Position numbers and translations under genes: made by a program
The notes under the pieces: generated by a model
What the model was told of the DNA's origin: nothing
The model's database searches: none
The model's input: only the letters and a program-made list of their open reading frames with translations
Shown here: positions 18,101 to 27,549 of the stretch, piece by piece
How the letters are laid out: each line of letters begins with the position of its first letter
How positions within the stretch are numbered: the first letter of the stretch is position 1
From: G965220305 sp965220305
Lineage (GTDB): Bacteria > Chloroflexota > Dehalococcoidia > Lucifugimonadales > UBA3495
DNA: 64,000 nucleotides
Direction: 5' to 3'
NCBI GenBank assembly: GCA_965220305.1
Contig: OZ244817.1
Coordinates: 3,410,001-3,474,000, forward strand

Positions 18101-19430
18101 GCTTATCATAGGCCCCGGTGTGGCGGTTCTTGGGTATAGGCAGCCCCAAGTTCCCGTGCAAGGTCTCCGCTTCGTACTCGGAACGGAACAGCCCCCGCTC
18201 CTTCAGTAAAGGCAAAACGTGGTCGATGAAGTCGGTCAAGCCGTCGGGCAGCACCGGGCCGCTCAACATGAAGCCGTCCGCCGCCCCCGTCTCAAACCAA
18301 CTCTGAATGGTATCGGCAATCTGCTGCGGCGTGCCGGTAAACACGCTCTTGGGCGTGGTAGTCCGCAGGGCCAACTGTCGTAGGGTAAGGTTTTCCTCCC
18401 GCGCCAGCAGCTTGAGCCGGTCGGTGGTACTCTCCCACCCGTTGCGGCCAAAGTCTCCCAGGTCCGGGAAGGGCTCGTCCAACTCGAACTGGGTGAAGTC
18501 CAGGTCATTGAAGTACCGGCCCAGGTAATTCAGGGCGTCGTCGATGACCACCAGATTGGCGATAACCTGGTACTTCTCCTCCGCCTCCGCCGCCGTTCTC
18601 CCCACGATGGGGCCGCACCCGGGCAGAATTAGCACCTCGTCGGGATTCCTGCCGTGGCGGGCCGCCCTACCCTTAACATCCTGATAGAACTGTACCGCCG
18701 CCTCGATATTGGGCTGGCCGGTGAAAATAACATCGGCGTGGCACGAGGCGAACTCCTTGCCCGCCTCTGACGACCCTGCTTGAATCAGGACCGGCCTGCC
18801 CTGCTTGGAGCGGGATATATTCAACGGCCCCTGGACCGAAAAAAACTCTCCCTGGAAGTTGAGGCGGTGCATCTTCTCGGCGTCGATAAACTGGCCGGTC
18901 TCCTGATTACGAAGGAAGGCGTCGTCCTGCCAGGAGTCCCACAGCCCCTTGGCTATCTCGACAAACTCGTGGGCCATCCGGTAGCGGAGGTCATGCTCCG
19001 GGTGCTCGGGCCGATTGTAGTTTAGGGCCGATCCCTCCAGGGGAGAAGTGACGATATTCCACCCGGCCCGTCCCTCGCTGATGTGGTCGATGGAAGCGAA
19101 CTGCCTGGCAACGGTGTAGGGGTCGCTGTAAGTGCTGGACAGGGTCGCGGCCAAGCCGATGTGGGTGGTGTCGGCGGCCAACCTCGCCAGCAGGGTAAGG
19201 GGCTCGAAACGATTGAGGAAGTTGGGATGGGACTTTTCGCTGATGTACAAGCCGTCTCCAAAGAACACGAAGTCCAGCTTGGCGGCCTCCGCCTTTCGGG
19301 TCAGGTCCAGGTAGTAATCCAGGTTGATGGCGCCATCGACTACGGCGTTGGGGTGCCGCCAGGATGCCATGTTGCTGCCCGTTCCGGCAAGAAACGTGCC
19401 CAACCTCAGCTTGCGTCCATTGTTCATCAT
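18087..19430 (-). CDS. NtaA/SnaA/DszA-type flavin monooxygenase
   Basis: The 447-residue LLM-superfamily protein is of the longer NtaA/DszA type: LRLGTFLAGTGSNMASWRHPNA start, KLDFVFFGDGLY, HIGLAATLSSTYSDPYTVARQFASIDHISEGRAGWNIVTS, and GRPVLIQAGSSEAGKEFAS. The family uses FMNH2 from a partner reductase to oxidise chelators, sulfones and similar compounds; no reductase is adjacent. The ATG at 19430 has AGGTGGG upstream; the GTG three codons earlier is less likely. It lies 34 bases after the epimerase gene on the same strand. Confidence 0.9.
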   Translation of the reverse strand: MMNNGRKLRLGTFLAGTGSNMASWRHPNAVVDGAINLDYYLDLTRKAEAAKLDFVFFGDGLYISEKSHPNFLNRFEPLTLLARLAADTTHIGLAATLSSTYSDPYTVARQFASIDHISEGRAGWNIVTSPLEGSALNYNRPEHPEHDLRYRMAHEFVEIAKGLWDSWQDDAFLRNQETGQFIDAEKMHRLNFQGEFFSVQGPLNISRSKQGRPVLIQAGSSEAGKEFASCHADVIFTGQPNIEAAVQFYQDVKGRAARHGRNPDEVLILPGCGPIVGRTAAEAEEKYQVIANLVVIDDALNYLGRYFNDLDFTQFELDEPFPDLGDFGRNGWESTTDRLKLLAREENLTLRQLALRTTTPKSVFTGTPQQIADTIQSWFETGAADGFMLSGPVLPDGLTDFIDHVLPLLKERGLFRSEYEAETLHGNLGLPIPKNRHTGAYDKLSHL

Positions 19431-19464
19431 CAAACCCACCTTTTACCGGCGCATTGGGAGACCA

Positions 19465-20496
19465 TCAATACCGGAACTGCTCCACCAACCGCCCGTACTC
19501 CCTGCACCACCCTTCCGCCAGGGACAGCTCGGCGCTCCGAGCCTGGTAGCCCTCCGAGTCCCCGCTCCGGTACTCGTCCCTGTACCAATCAACTGTTGAA
19601 GTCACCCATTCCTCCACCGGCGTGGAAACAATGCCCAGAAGCCCCTGGGCGTGGGACAGGTCATGGATATTGGAGACGGGGCGGCACAATGGGGGGAAGT
19701 AGGTCCGCAGCGCCTCGCTCCGGCGAATGACCTCCCGGGGCACGTAAACAATCTGTTCCTGGTGGCCGGCGGCGCGCCATATCAGGCTAACCCAGCGCTC
19801 CATAGTCATAATCTCGGGCATGGCCACGTAATAGGTCTGGTTGACGGTTTGGGGGGCATCCAGCGCACGGACGAAGTTGGCGGCGGCGTCCGCGGAATAG
19901 AGGGTGCGAAAGGCGCCCTGCATCTCGGCAGGTAACAGCGCCGGTCCGCCGTCCAGGGCCCGCTGCACCCACCACCACATGCGACCGGTCGGGTCGTCCG
20001 GGCCCATGACCGCCGGGACGCGGATTATGGTGTAGGGCATGTCGCAGTTCTCGTGGAGCCATTTTTCGCAATGCCGCTTGCCCACCGCGTAAGGGTCCTG
20101 CCCCGGGGGATAAGCGTAGTCCAGGGAGCTCCAGTCAACGTCCCACTCGTTGTAGGGACAGCGGCTGGAGAAGTCCACCGCCCCTTCCAGGTAAACCGAC
20201 CCGGTACTCACCACCAGGTATCTGCCTACGCTGCCCCGGAAGGCTTCCACGGCGTTGACCACGTCTTCCTTTTCGTAGGCCTGGGTGTCAATTGCAACGT
20301 CGAAGAGCTTGCCCCGGAGTTTCTCCTTGAACTCAGCGTACTCTTGGCGGTCTCCTTGAATGTGGCGCACCCGGTCCCACCAGGGGGGACGGTTGGCGCC
20401 CCGGGAGAACACGGTAACGTCGTCTCCCCGTTCGAGAAGCCCTTCCACCGTAATCTTTCCCATGTAGCCGGTGCCGCCGATAATCAGGACTCTCAA
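19465..20496 (-). CDS. NAD-dependent epimerase/dehydratase family protein
   Basis: An extended short-chain dehydrogenase (about 343 residues). The Rossmann motif IIGGTGYMGK is at the N-terminus, with VVSTGSVY and a YAVGKRHCEKWL catalytic Tyr-xxx-Lys. The substrate is probably a nucleotide sugar or similar, not determinable. Start choice: a TTG at 20496 with GAGG five bases before gives the normal family N-terminus. A TTG 13 codons upstream (20535) is in an imperfect copy of the same TTGAGAGTCC context and would add a non-conserved tail. Confidence 0.85.
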   Translation of the reverse strand: MRVLIIGGTGYMGKITVEGLLERGDDVTVFSRGANRPPWWDRVRHIQGDRQEYAEFKEKLRGKLFDVAIDTQAYEKEDVVNAVEAFRGSVGRYLVVSTGSVYLEGAVDFSSRCPYNEWDVDWSSLDYAYPPGQDPYAVGKRHCEKWLHENCDMPYTIIRVPAVMGPDDPTGRMWWWVQRALDGGPALLPAEMQGAFRTLYSADAAANFVRALDAPQTVNQTYYVAMPEIMTMERWVSLIWRAAGHQEQIVYVPREVIRRSEALRTYFPPLCRPVSNIHDLSHAQGLLGIVSTPVEEWVTSTVDWYRDEYRSGDSEGYQARSAELSLAEGWCREYGRLVEQFRY

Positions 20497-20722
20497 GCCG
20501 CCTCGCGCAATAGCCCCCAACTCCGGGACTCTCAAGGCCGGCAGCTACTCTGACCACGGTATACCACCAACCCCAACCTCACTAACTTGCCAGGAGTGTA
20601 AGCCAAGCAGGGGTCAAAATCAACGGACGGTGCGGCGGAACCCGAGGGGCGGTACACGGAAGCTAAAGGTCCGCCGGAGTTACGGAATTTTCCCGGCCCG
20701 GGGAATCAACCCTCTTGTACCC

Positions 20723-20884
20723 CCAGGGTGTTTCGATTGTAACCCTGAGGGGAGCGAAGGGCCTACCGTCGCCGCCCAGCACAGGCCCCCACCCCTGGCC
20801 GGCCTGCGCCGGAATGACAGTCGGGACGGGCGTATTGCCCGGAAATGCGGGCTAGGCTCCACCTAGACAATTGAAAGGCCCTGG
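20723..20884. repeat. MITE-like element, family A, copy 1
   Basis: A 162-base intergenic element homologous to 39922-40077. The right end is ACAATTGAAAGGCCCTGG; the left end CCAGGGTGTTTCGATTGT is its inverted counterpart with a few mismatches. The interior includes GGCCTGCGCCGGAATGAC. The right end together with the next bases forms a 9-bp hairpin (20876-20884 with 20893-20901) that could act as a terminator for the amidohydrolase gene. Confidence 0.7.
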
Positions 20885-20949
20885 TGATGCGCCCAGGGCC
20901 TCTCTATTATCATCGATGGCGTTGCTCCAAGGGCCTATCGGCGGCGCTG

Positions 20950-21027
20950 GGAAATCCCCCCAACCCCCATTTACAAGTGGGGGCCATTCTTTCTCCCTTT
21001 GGCAAAGGGGGATTAAGGGGGATTTCC
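20950..21027. repeat. Short palindromic repeat with GGAAATCCCCC ends
   Basis: A 78-base element with perfect 11-base terminal inverted repeats, GGAAATCCCCC and GGGGGATTTCC. It contains a second inner inverted pair (CCCCCA/TGGGGG). It has no ORF. No target duplication is visible. Confidence 0.65.
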
Positions 21028-21142
21028 ACTCCCGCCAAAGGAGTGGTTAGGGTCTCCATTTTCCCGCCACCATTGGTCGAAAGAACCTGCCATAGCCGCT
21101 CTCCTGAACATCCGGTCCGGCGCTATCGTCGAGGGAGTAGCT

Positions 21143-22519
21143 TCAGAGGGTACTCGGCGGAATGGAAAGGGGGAAGGGAACGTTGGGGTACCGTTCCAAC
21201 AGCCGACGCCAAACCGCGTGTCCCACCTTTTCGGCCTCACGCACCACCTGGGGCTCGTCGATGGTCAGCACTTTGCCGTCCCGCATAATCCAGTTGCCAT
21301 CAACCATGACCGAGCAGATGTCCCCGGGCTGCCCGTTGTGCACGAAGGAAGACACGATGCGTAGGCTGGGCACCAGGTGGGCTCGCAACACGTCCACGAC
21401 GAAGAGGTCGGCCTTCATCCCAACGGCCAAGACGCCGGTCTCGGCTGCCAGTCCCAGGGCCCTGGCCCCCCCGGAGGTGGCCCATTCCAGCACGTCTTCC
21501 GGCTGGGGGTACACCTCGTCGTTGCGCCTGACCCGTTCCAAAAACAGCCCGGCCCGCATCACCTCAACCATGTCCTCGGCCATGTTATCCGACCCCATGC
21601 CAATGGTGCATCCGGCTGCCTGTAGCTCTCTCACCGGGGCGGCGGCCCCGCGGCGGGCGGCAATGGCGGCATTATTGGCAATCTTTGTTCCGGTCTGCCC
21701 CAGTAGGGCGATCTCCGAGGGGTTTACGTACCGACAGTGGGCGGCCACCAGGTCCGGGCCCAGGAAATCGTTGGCAAATAGGTAGTGGGTGGGGTCAACA
21801 CCCCGCACCCGGGTGACCGCCTCTATTTCCTGGTGGCTCTGGGAGAGGTGGATGGTGTAGCCGGTGCCGTGGCGTTCCGCCATTTCGCGGCTGCGGCGCA
21901 AAAGGTGTGGCGAGCAAGTTTCCGGCGCGTGGGGGGCCATGAAGCAGGTGACCCGCCCCGCGTGTTTGCCGTGCCAGGACTCAATCAGGTCGGCGCTGCG
22001 CTGCAGACCGGCTTCAGCCCGGGAATCTTCGAAGCGGTACGTACCCTCTGTAGCCAGGGCTTCGTCGGCGTCGTTGATGTTCTCCGCCAGTACCAGCCGG
22101 AGGCCCGTTCCCGCCAGGTCTTGGGCGTACCCGGCGACATTGGCGGAAATCTCCAACAGAGAGGTGGTACCGCTGCGGATAGCTTCCAAGGTTCCGAGCA
22201 AGGCCAACACTCGCCGTTCCTCCTGAGACAGCAGCGAGCGGGCGGAAACCGGGAAACCGAGCCGTGTGGGAAATCCAAAGTCCTCAAGAATTCCCCGGTC
22301 CCCCGTCGCCAACAGGTGGGTATGGCAGTTAACCAGGCCTGGAAATACGGCCTTTCCCCGCCCGTCCGTTACCTCCGCCTCGGGGTGGTTTGCCCTGACT
22401 TCTTCTGTTGGGCCCAGGGCCAAGATGCGGTCTTCCGAGATGGCGATGCCGGCATCATGAAGGATCGTCCGTCCCGCGTTTCCAGTGACGATGGTTGCGT
22501 TTGCTATAACAGTGGTCAA
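21143..22519 (-). CDS. Amidohydrolase (TRZ/ATZ-type deaminase/hydrolase)
   Basis: A 458-residue metal-dependent hydrolase of the amidohydrolase superfamily, chlorohydrolase/SAH-deaminase branch. Metal-site motifs are VNCHTHL (HxH), APHAPETCS, VAAHCRYVNPSE and GSDNMAEDM (Asp). The beta-sandwich ends are at the N-terminus (ATIVTGNAG) and C-terminus (VMVDGNWIMRDGKVL). It would deaminate or dechlorinate a ring or nucleoside-type substrate; which one is unknown. It stands alone on the minus strand between repeat-rich gaps. Confidence 0.88.
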   Translation of the reverse strand: MTTVIANATIVTGNAGRTILHDAGIAISEDRILALGPTEEVRANHPEAEVTDGRGKAVFPGLVNCHTHLLATGDRGILEDFGFPTRLGFPVSARSLLSQEERRVLALLGTLEAIRSGTTSLLEISANVAGYAQDLAGTGLRLVLAENINDADEALATEGTYRFEDSRAEAGLQRSADLIESWHGKHAGRVTCFMAPHAPETCSPHLLRRSREMAERHGTGYTIHLSQSHQEIEAVTRVRGVDPTHYLFANDFLGPDLVAAHCRYVNPSEIALLGQTGTKIANNAAIAARRGAAAPVRELQAAGCTIGMGSDNMAEDMVEVMRAGLFLERVRRNDEVYPQPEDVLEWATSGGARALGLAAETGVLAVGMKADLFVVDVLRAHLVPSLRIVSSFVHNGQPGDICSVMVDGNWIMRDGKVLTIDEPQVVREAEKVGHAVWRRLLERYPNVPFPLSIPPSTL

Positions 22520-22902
22520 TTCGGTTGTCCACCTCGCCTAAAATAGCGGGGAGTGGAGCGCCCCTGTGCTGGCTGTATTTTGGCTTCAATTAGGATGGGT
22601 GATGGGGCCGACTCGGTATGGCCTGGTTGGACAAAGTTGCCTTTAGCCGTAGGCGAGCGCACCAGCGCCTTTGCCAAACAGAGGTAGGAAGGTCGCTTAC
22701 AAACTTAGGAAACTGTCGCGTTGCATAGTATTATAGTATAAATACAGACGCCCGCCGTCTTGGAATCTCCTGCTGAGCCGAAACGTAATGGAGGCGCAGA
22801 ATCTTAGATTCTTCAGTCGCTGCGCTCCTTCAGAATGACAACGGTGGGTCCCGTACCGAGCCTGTCGCAAGATAGACGGTCAGCTTTTTAAACGCCGTCT
22901 AA
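22520..22902. other. Gene-free gap left of the insertion sequence
   Basis: There is no ORF worth calling. At about 22797-22845 a fragment (TTAGATTCTTC ... TCAGAATGAC) resembles one arm of the family C element found at 47089 and 50547. Nothing else is recognised in this gap before the insertion sequence at 22903. Confidence 0.5.
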
Positions 22903-24331
22903 TACTACAGTTGCAGATTGAAAACGACTAGGATTGGGGCAATCAACGGGTGGTGAGGTGAGGCTGTGGCAGTGCATGGGGATGGGGTGGCAGAGGTCGC
23001 CCGGTGGGCTGAGGGTATCGACCGGGTACACGAGTGCATTGCGGGGCGGTTCCGGCGTCCCGAACCACGTCGACGATCGCTGGACTATCTGAAAGGGCTG
23101 CTCAGTCCGGTGGAGCGCAAGAACGGCTGGCAACTGGCGGAGCAGGCCGGGGACGCCACACCCTATGGGGTGCAGCATCTGCTGTCAACCTACATTTGGG
23201 ACGCGGACCTGGTTCGCGATGATCTCAGGGACTACGTGGTGGAGCACCTGGGCGACGCCAACGGGGTGTTGGTGGTGGACGAGACTGGGTTTCTGAAGAA
23301 GGGCAACAAGTCTGTGGGGGTGCAGCGTCAGTACAGCGGCACGGCGGGACGGATCGAGAACTGCCAGATTGGGGTATTCTTGACCTACGCTACTGCCAAG
23401 GGGAGGACCCTGCTGGACCGGGAGCTTTACCTGCCTCAGGTGTGGGCCGATGACCAGGAACGCCGGGAGGAGGCTGGCGTGCCGGAGCAAGTGGCGTTTC
23501 GCACCAAGCCGCAACTGGCCCGGCGGATGCTGGAACGGGCGGTGGAGTCGGGAGTCCCCTTCGGCTGGGCCACCGGGGACGAGGTCTACGGCAATGACCG
23601 CAACCTGCGGCTGTGGCTGGAGCGGCGGGACGTTCCTCACGTGCTGGCCATCAAGAGCAATGAGAAGTTGTGGGCTGGGACGGACCAGGGTCCGCGCCAA
23701 GTGCGGGCTGACCGGCTGGCGTCTGGGGTTGAAGAGTCGGGCTGGGTCCGGCTGAGCGCCGGTGATGGGGCCAAGGGTCCTCGGGTCTACGACTGGGCCT
23801 TGGTGGATATTCGGCCCCTGAGAGAACCTGGCAAGGGGTACTGGCTGCTGGCCCGGCGCAGCGTGGCCAAGCCCGAGGAACTGGCCTACTACGTGTGCTA
23901 CGGCCCGACGGGAACAGCCCTGGAGGAACTGGTGCGGGTGGCCGGAACCCGGTGGGCCATTGAGGAATGCTTTGAGGAGGCCAAGGGACAGGTGGGACTG
24001 GACCAATACGAGGTGCGCCGGTGGGACGGCTGGTACCGGCACATCACCCTGGCGATGCTGGCCCACGCCTACCTGGCGGTGGTACGGCGCCAGGCATCGT
24101 CGCCGGGACGTCTGGGAGAAAAGGGGGCTGCCCCAGTTTGGAGGAAAGGCTGATACCGCTGACGGTGCCCGAGGTTCGGCGGTTACTCTACCGGCTGATA
24201 TGGAGACACCACCCTACGGACGAATCAGTGCTGCGGTGGTCTCAGTGGAGACGGCGGCACCAAGCAACGGCCCGGCGCTGTCATTACCGACGCCGCCTGA
24301 AACTCCTCACCACATATCTGCAACTGTAGTA
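22903..24331 (+). mobile_element. Complete IS701-family insertion sequence
   Basis: A 1429-base element bounded by perfect 16-base terminal inverted repeats: TACTACAGTTGCAGAT at 22903-22918 and ATCTGCAACTGTAGTA at 24316-24331. It is flanked by a 4-base direct repeat CTAA (22899-22902 and 24332-24335). CTAA fits the YTAR target duplication reported for the IS701 family. It encodes one DDE transposase. It is inserted 36 bases before an LLM gene. The intact ends and duplication indicate a fairly recent insertion. Confidence 0.9.
22966..24329 (+). CDS. IS701-family DDE transposase, C-terminus in the -1 frame
   Basis: The zero frame (22966-24153, 395 residues) carries the whole catalytic core: VVDETGFLKKG (first Asp), GDEVYGND (second Asp) and RWAIEECFEEAKGQVGLDQYEVR (Glu). 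It then stops shortly after EKGAAPVWRKG. The family's usual C-terminus (SLEERLIPLTVPEVRRLL, WSQWRRRHQATAR) continues in the -1 frame to TAG 24327-24329 inside the right terminal repeat. The frames meet at A AAG GGG (24120-24126), a sequence suited to -1 slippage. So this is either a programmed frameshift or a one-base deletion. Start GTG 22966 has GGTGAGG upstream. Confidence 0.85.
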
Positions 24332-24371
24332 CTAAGGGAACGGCTGGAAACGAACATACTGAGGTCTTTGG

Positions 24372-25412
24372 ATGAAGTTTGCCCTTTTCACTCATTTGCC
24401 CTGGCCGGAAGGGACTGAACCCAGGCGGATTATCGAGGAGACCATCGAGCAGGTGGTCTACGGCGAAGAGTTGGGGTTCCACAGCGCCTGGTTTGCCGAG
24501 CACCACTTTTCCCGTTACTGCATTGGCTCCTCGTCGTTGGTAATAGCTACCAGCGTGGCGGCCCGCACCAAGAAAATTCGGGTGGGGACGGCGGTGCTAA
24601 TCCCCACCTTGCACAACCCCATCCGCCTGGCCGAGGACACGGCCACCGTTGACCTGGTCAGCGGCGGACGATTGGACGTGGGCTTTGGCCGGGGCGCTCC
24701 CGGCTACGAGTACGGCGGGTTCAACATCAGCCACGACGAGAGCCAGGCCAGGTTTCAGGAGAGCATCGGGATTGTCCAGGGCCTCTGGACCACACCGGAC
24801 TTTACCTATAACGGCGAGTATTTCCAGGTCAACCAGGCAAACCTGGTGCCCCCGCCCTTGCAGCAGCCGCATCCGCCCATCTATATCGGGGCCTCGCGGT
24901 CGCCGGTTACGCTGGAATACGTCGTTTCTACCGGGCATTCCCTGTGCATCGCAGTTGTCCAGGACACCAGGGAATCCATCGACCTGTGCCAACGCTTCGT
25001 GCAGATGTCGGAGGAGTCCGGGGCCCAAGTTCCCATGTCGGGGATACCCTTCTTCCGCTATTTCTACGTGGCGGAGACCGAGGAACAAGCCCGTCGGGAT
25101 ACCGAAGGCCGGCTCAACTGGGTGGTGGACATAATGCAGTGGCGCCGCGACTTTGCAAGGGGCAGCGAGGTATACCAGAGCATGGAAGACTGGCGGCGCA
25201 CCCGCAGAGAGTTGCCCGTCAGCTACGACAACCTCCTGCAGAACCGGGCTTTCGTGGGGACGCCGGAGCAGTGCGTAGCCAAGATAAGGGCGTTGCAAGA
25301 GCACGGAATAGAGTATTTTGGGTGCAACTTCCACTTTGGCGGAATGGAGCACGAAAAAGTGATGCGCTCAATGGAGCTGTTTGCCAGCGAAGTCATGCCC
25401 CACTTTGAGTGA
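24372..25412 (+). CDS. LLM-class flavin-dependent oxidoreductase
   Basis: A 346-residue luciferase-like monooxygenase: MKFALFTHLPWPEG start, LGFHSAWFAEHHFSRYCIG, RIRVGTAVLIPTLHNPIRLAEDTA-type barrel strands, VDLVSGGRLDVGFGRGAPG and a C-terminal FVGTPEQCVAKIRAL. It oxidises an unknown organic substrate with reduced flavin. An insertion sequence ends only 36 bases upstream, so any native promoter has been displaced or supplied by the element. The binding site is weak (GAGGTCTTTGG). It is not closely similar to the pair at 14562 and 59589. Confidence 0.9.
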   Translation: MKFALFTHLPWPEGTEPRRIIEETIEQVVYGEELGFHSAWFAEHHFSRYCIGSSSLVIATSVAARTKKIRVGTAVLIPTLHNPIRLAEDTATVDLVSGGRLDVGFGRGAPGYEYGGFNISHDESQARFQESIGIVQGLWTTPDFTYNGEYFQVNQANLVPPPLQQPHPPIYIGASRSPVTLEYVVSTGHSLCIAVVQDTRESIDLCQRFVQMSEESGAQVPMSGIPFFRYFYVAETEEQARRDTEGRLNWVVDIMQWRRDFARGSEVYQSMEDWRRTRRELPVSYDNLLQNRAFVGTPEQCVAKIRALQEHGIEYFGCNFHFGGMEHEKVMRSMELFASEVMPHFE

Positions 25413-25538
25413 AGGCTTGGCGTCCTGACCAAATTGTTTCGGGGATGACCGGCAGGCAGGCCGCTCCCCGGGGCGATTCTTCCAGAGGTTCCCCTTGGTG
25501 ACCCCTATTTACTCAACGATGAATCGAGAGGTGGTCCA

Positions 25539-26006
25539 ATGGAGATAGAGAACAAATTGCTGGAGATGGGGTACGAGCTACCGCCCCGGCGTCGGTCGTC
25601 AGTGGGAAACTTCGTTCCGGCGGTGCGCACGGGCAACCTGGTATACCTGTCTGGCAACGGGCCGGGGCTGCCCGAGGGTGGTCTACTCCACGTGGGGAAG
25701 CTGGGGGCCGACCTGACCATTGAGCAGGGCTACGACTGCGCCCGCCAGACCATGCTCAACCTGCTTTCCGCCCTCAAAGAGGAGATAGGCGACCTGGATA
25801 AAGTGAAGCGGGTGGTCAAGCTCCTGTGTATGATAAACAGCGCCCCGGACTTTGGTGACACCCCCCGGGTTGCCAATGGCGCGTCCGACCTGTTGGTCAA
25901 CCTTTACGGAGACGCGGGACGCCACGCCCGCTCCGCCGTAGGGATGGCGACCCTACCCGGAGGAATGCCGGTGGAAATCGAGATGATCGTCGAAGTCGAG
26001 GACTAG
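25539..26006 (+). CDS. RidA/YjgF family protein
   Basis: A 155-residue member of the Rid family: LEMGYELPPRRRSSVGNFVPAVRTGNLVYLSGNGP is followed by DCARQTMLNLLSALKEEIGDLDKVKRVVK, typical of the YjgH-like branch. RidA-type proteins hydrolyse reactive enamine/imine intermediates; the subgroup here may act in degradation pathways. GAGGTGGTCCA precedes the ATG. It follows the LLM gene in the same direction and converges with the lyase gene 6 bases away. Confidence 0.85.
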   Translation: MEIENKLLEMGYELPPRRRSSVGNFVPAVRTGNLVYLSGNGPGLPEGGLLHVGKLGADLTIEQGYDCARQTMLNLLSALKEEIGDLDKVKRVVKLLCMINSAPDFGDTPRVANGASDLLVNLYGDAGRHARSAVGMATLPGGMPVEIEMIVEVED

Positions 26007-26012
26007 CCCCTT

Positions 26013-26876
26013 TTAGTCTCGCAGGTACTCTCCCTGGGCCTGGATGAACTCGTCGGTCCGATTCACTGCTCGCAGCAGTTCCGGCGACGCCTGCGACTCG
26101 TCCAGGGCTTCCAGCGCACCGCCGTCCTGTAGGTGTTTCAGAGCATCGTGGACGGCCTTTACGGCGACGGCGAAGGTTGGGTTGCCCAGCATAAGTATCC
26201 TTACCCCGTTGGCAGCCAGGAAGTCGGTATCGTTCCGGGCCTCGGGCGGCGGGCTGAGCAGGCATAGGGGTAGGGATGTGACCTGGTGTATCGCCTCAAT
26301 GTCCGCGCGACCCCGGGGCATTCCCACCACCATCAGCGCCTCGGCTCCGGTGTCCGAGTAGGCCCGGATGCGGTCCAGCGCCTCGTCCAGAGGGCAGTTT
26401 CCCAGGGCAGCGGTGCGCGCCACGATCACCGTCGTGGGGTCGGTGCGCGCGGCCACGGCGGCCCGTAGCTTGCCCACCTGTTCTTCGGTGGACACCAGAC
26501 CCGGGTTGGACACGTTGAATTGCTTGGGAACCACGTTGTCCTCAATCTCGATGGCGGAAACCCCAGCGGCCTCCATCTCCCGGACGGTGCGTATGACGTT
26601 AACGGCGTTGCCGAACCCGTCCTCGGCGTCCACCATCAGGGTTATGTCGCTGATACGGGTTATGCGGCGGCAGTGGTCCACCACGTCGGACATGTTGGAG
26701 AGGACAATGTCGGGCGCGCCCAGGTTCGCCACTTTTCCGACGGAGCCGGAGAGCACGCATACCTCGTATCCCAGCAGGTGGGCGATCCGGGCGGACAAGG
26801 GGTCGAATATATTGGCGGCCAGGGTGCAGGCAGGCCTTGCCAGTACGCTGCGGAAGCGCTCTCGGGCCAATGACAT
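26013..26876 (-). CDS. Isocitrate lyase/PEP mutase superfamily lyase
   Basis: The 287-residue protein has the PEP-mutase/2-methylisocitrate-lyase barrel: LVRP-like start region, VSDVVDHCRRITRISDITLMVDAEDGFGN (metal-binding Asp cluster), AIEIEDNVVPKQFN (the ED-x(3)-PK loop) and VIVARTAALGNCPLDEALDRI. The isocitrate-lyase KKCGH motif is absent, so it is a carboxyvinyl-phosphonate-mutase-like, oxaloacetate-decarboxylase-like or methylisocitrate-lyase-like enzyme. Length fits this family. The AGGTAG-type site before ATG 26876 is reasonable. Confidence 0.85.
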   Translation of the reverse strand: MSLARERFRSVLARPACTLAANIFDPLSARIAHLLGYEVCVLSGSVGKVANLGAPDIVLSNMSDVVDHCRRITRISDITLMVDAEDGFGNAVNVIRTVREMEAAGVSAIEIEDNVVPKQFNVSNPGLVSTEEQVGKLRAAVAARTDPTTVIVARTAALGNCPLDEALDRIRAYSDTGAEALMVVGMPRGRADIEAIHQVTSLPLCLLSPPPEARNDTDFLAANGVRILMLGNPTFAVAVKAVHDALKHLQDGGALEALDESQASPELLRAVNRTDEFIQAQGEYLRD

Positions 26877-27015
26877 GATTGACTACCTCCGTTCCGGTTG
26901 TGGTCCAGGATTTCACCTTGCGGTGGGTTTATTCCGCGTCCGTAGAGGGCCGGGGAGCCCGGCTGGATTGCGATGGGCTGGTCCGGTAGACGAAAGGCCC
27001 GCTGGTAAAGGTGTC

Positions 27016-27345
27016 TCAGTCGTACAGACCCTCGTCGGAGAAGAAGGGTTTGTCCCAATCGTCGTCGGGGCGCCCCGTAGCTTTGCTGGTGTACAGGGTG
27101 CAAGCCCGCACCCACAGAACCAAGACCGCGCGGTCCACCAGTTCGGGCAAAACCCGGGTCCGGGGGCCGTACTTTTGCAGCAGCCATTGGGTGTGCCCGG
27201 TAGCTAGCAGAGACCGCAGAAACTCGTTGGGCTCGTCGCCGGCGTAGGAGGCCGCTTGCAAAATCTCGTCGGGCACCTCCGAGCAGCGCAGGTTGGGGTT
27301 GTCCATTGCCATCTGAAGGTAGGCCCTTTCGTCTTGGGAATCCAT
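27016..27345 (-). CDS. Hypothetical protein, helical
   Basis: About 109 residues from ATG 27345. An in-frame start at 27459 would add 38 residues that look non-coding, and neither start has a good binding site. The protein is acidic at the start (MDSQDERAYLQMAMDNPN), with LRSLLATGHTQWLLQKYG in the middle and a C-terminus rich in Asp/Phe. It is the last gene of the block after the NHL gene. No family recognised. Confidence 0.5.
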   Translation of the reverse strand: MDSQDERAYLQMAMDNPNLRCSEVPDEILQAASYAGDEPNEFLRSLLATGHTQWLLQKYGPRTRVLPELVDRAVLVLWVRACTLYTSKATGRPDDDWDKPFFSDEGLYD

Positions 27346-27549
27346 GCTATCACATTCGCGGGGGGCTACATCCAACAGGGGTGGGAAGCGGTTCGAAGAG
27401 ACAGCGGCGCAGCCGAGAAATAAATCCAAATCTGGGCCAGCCAAATCAGTGACCTCCATCGATCAGACCCAATTGATCGCCCGGCCTGCCCCTCGATGGG
27501 CGGGACCCTGGAAGTCCCAGGGGATGTACGCTGGAAGGGGGCTTGGATC

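Noticed and set aside
20876..20901. Hairpin called as a strong terminator
   Set aside because: The stem is good but is formed by the end of a family A repeat, and the tail has few T residues; kept only as a remark on that repeat.
22966..24153. Transposase called as a plain pseudogene
   Set aside because: The catalytic core, terminal repeats and target duplication are intact, and the frame junction is a slippery sequence, so inactivation is not established.
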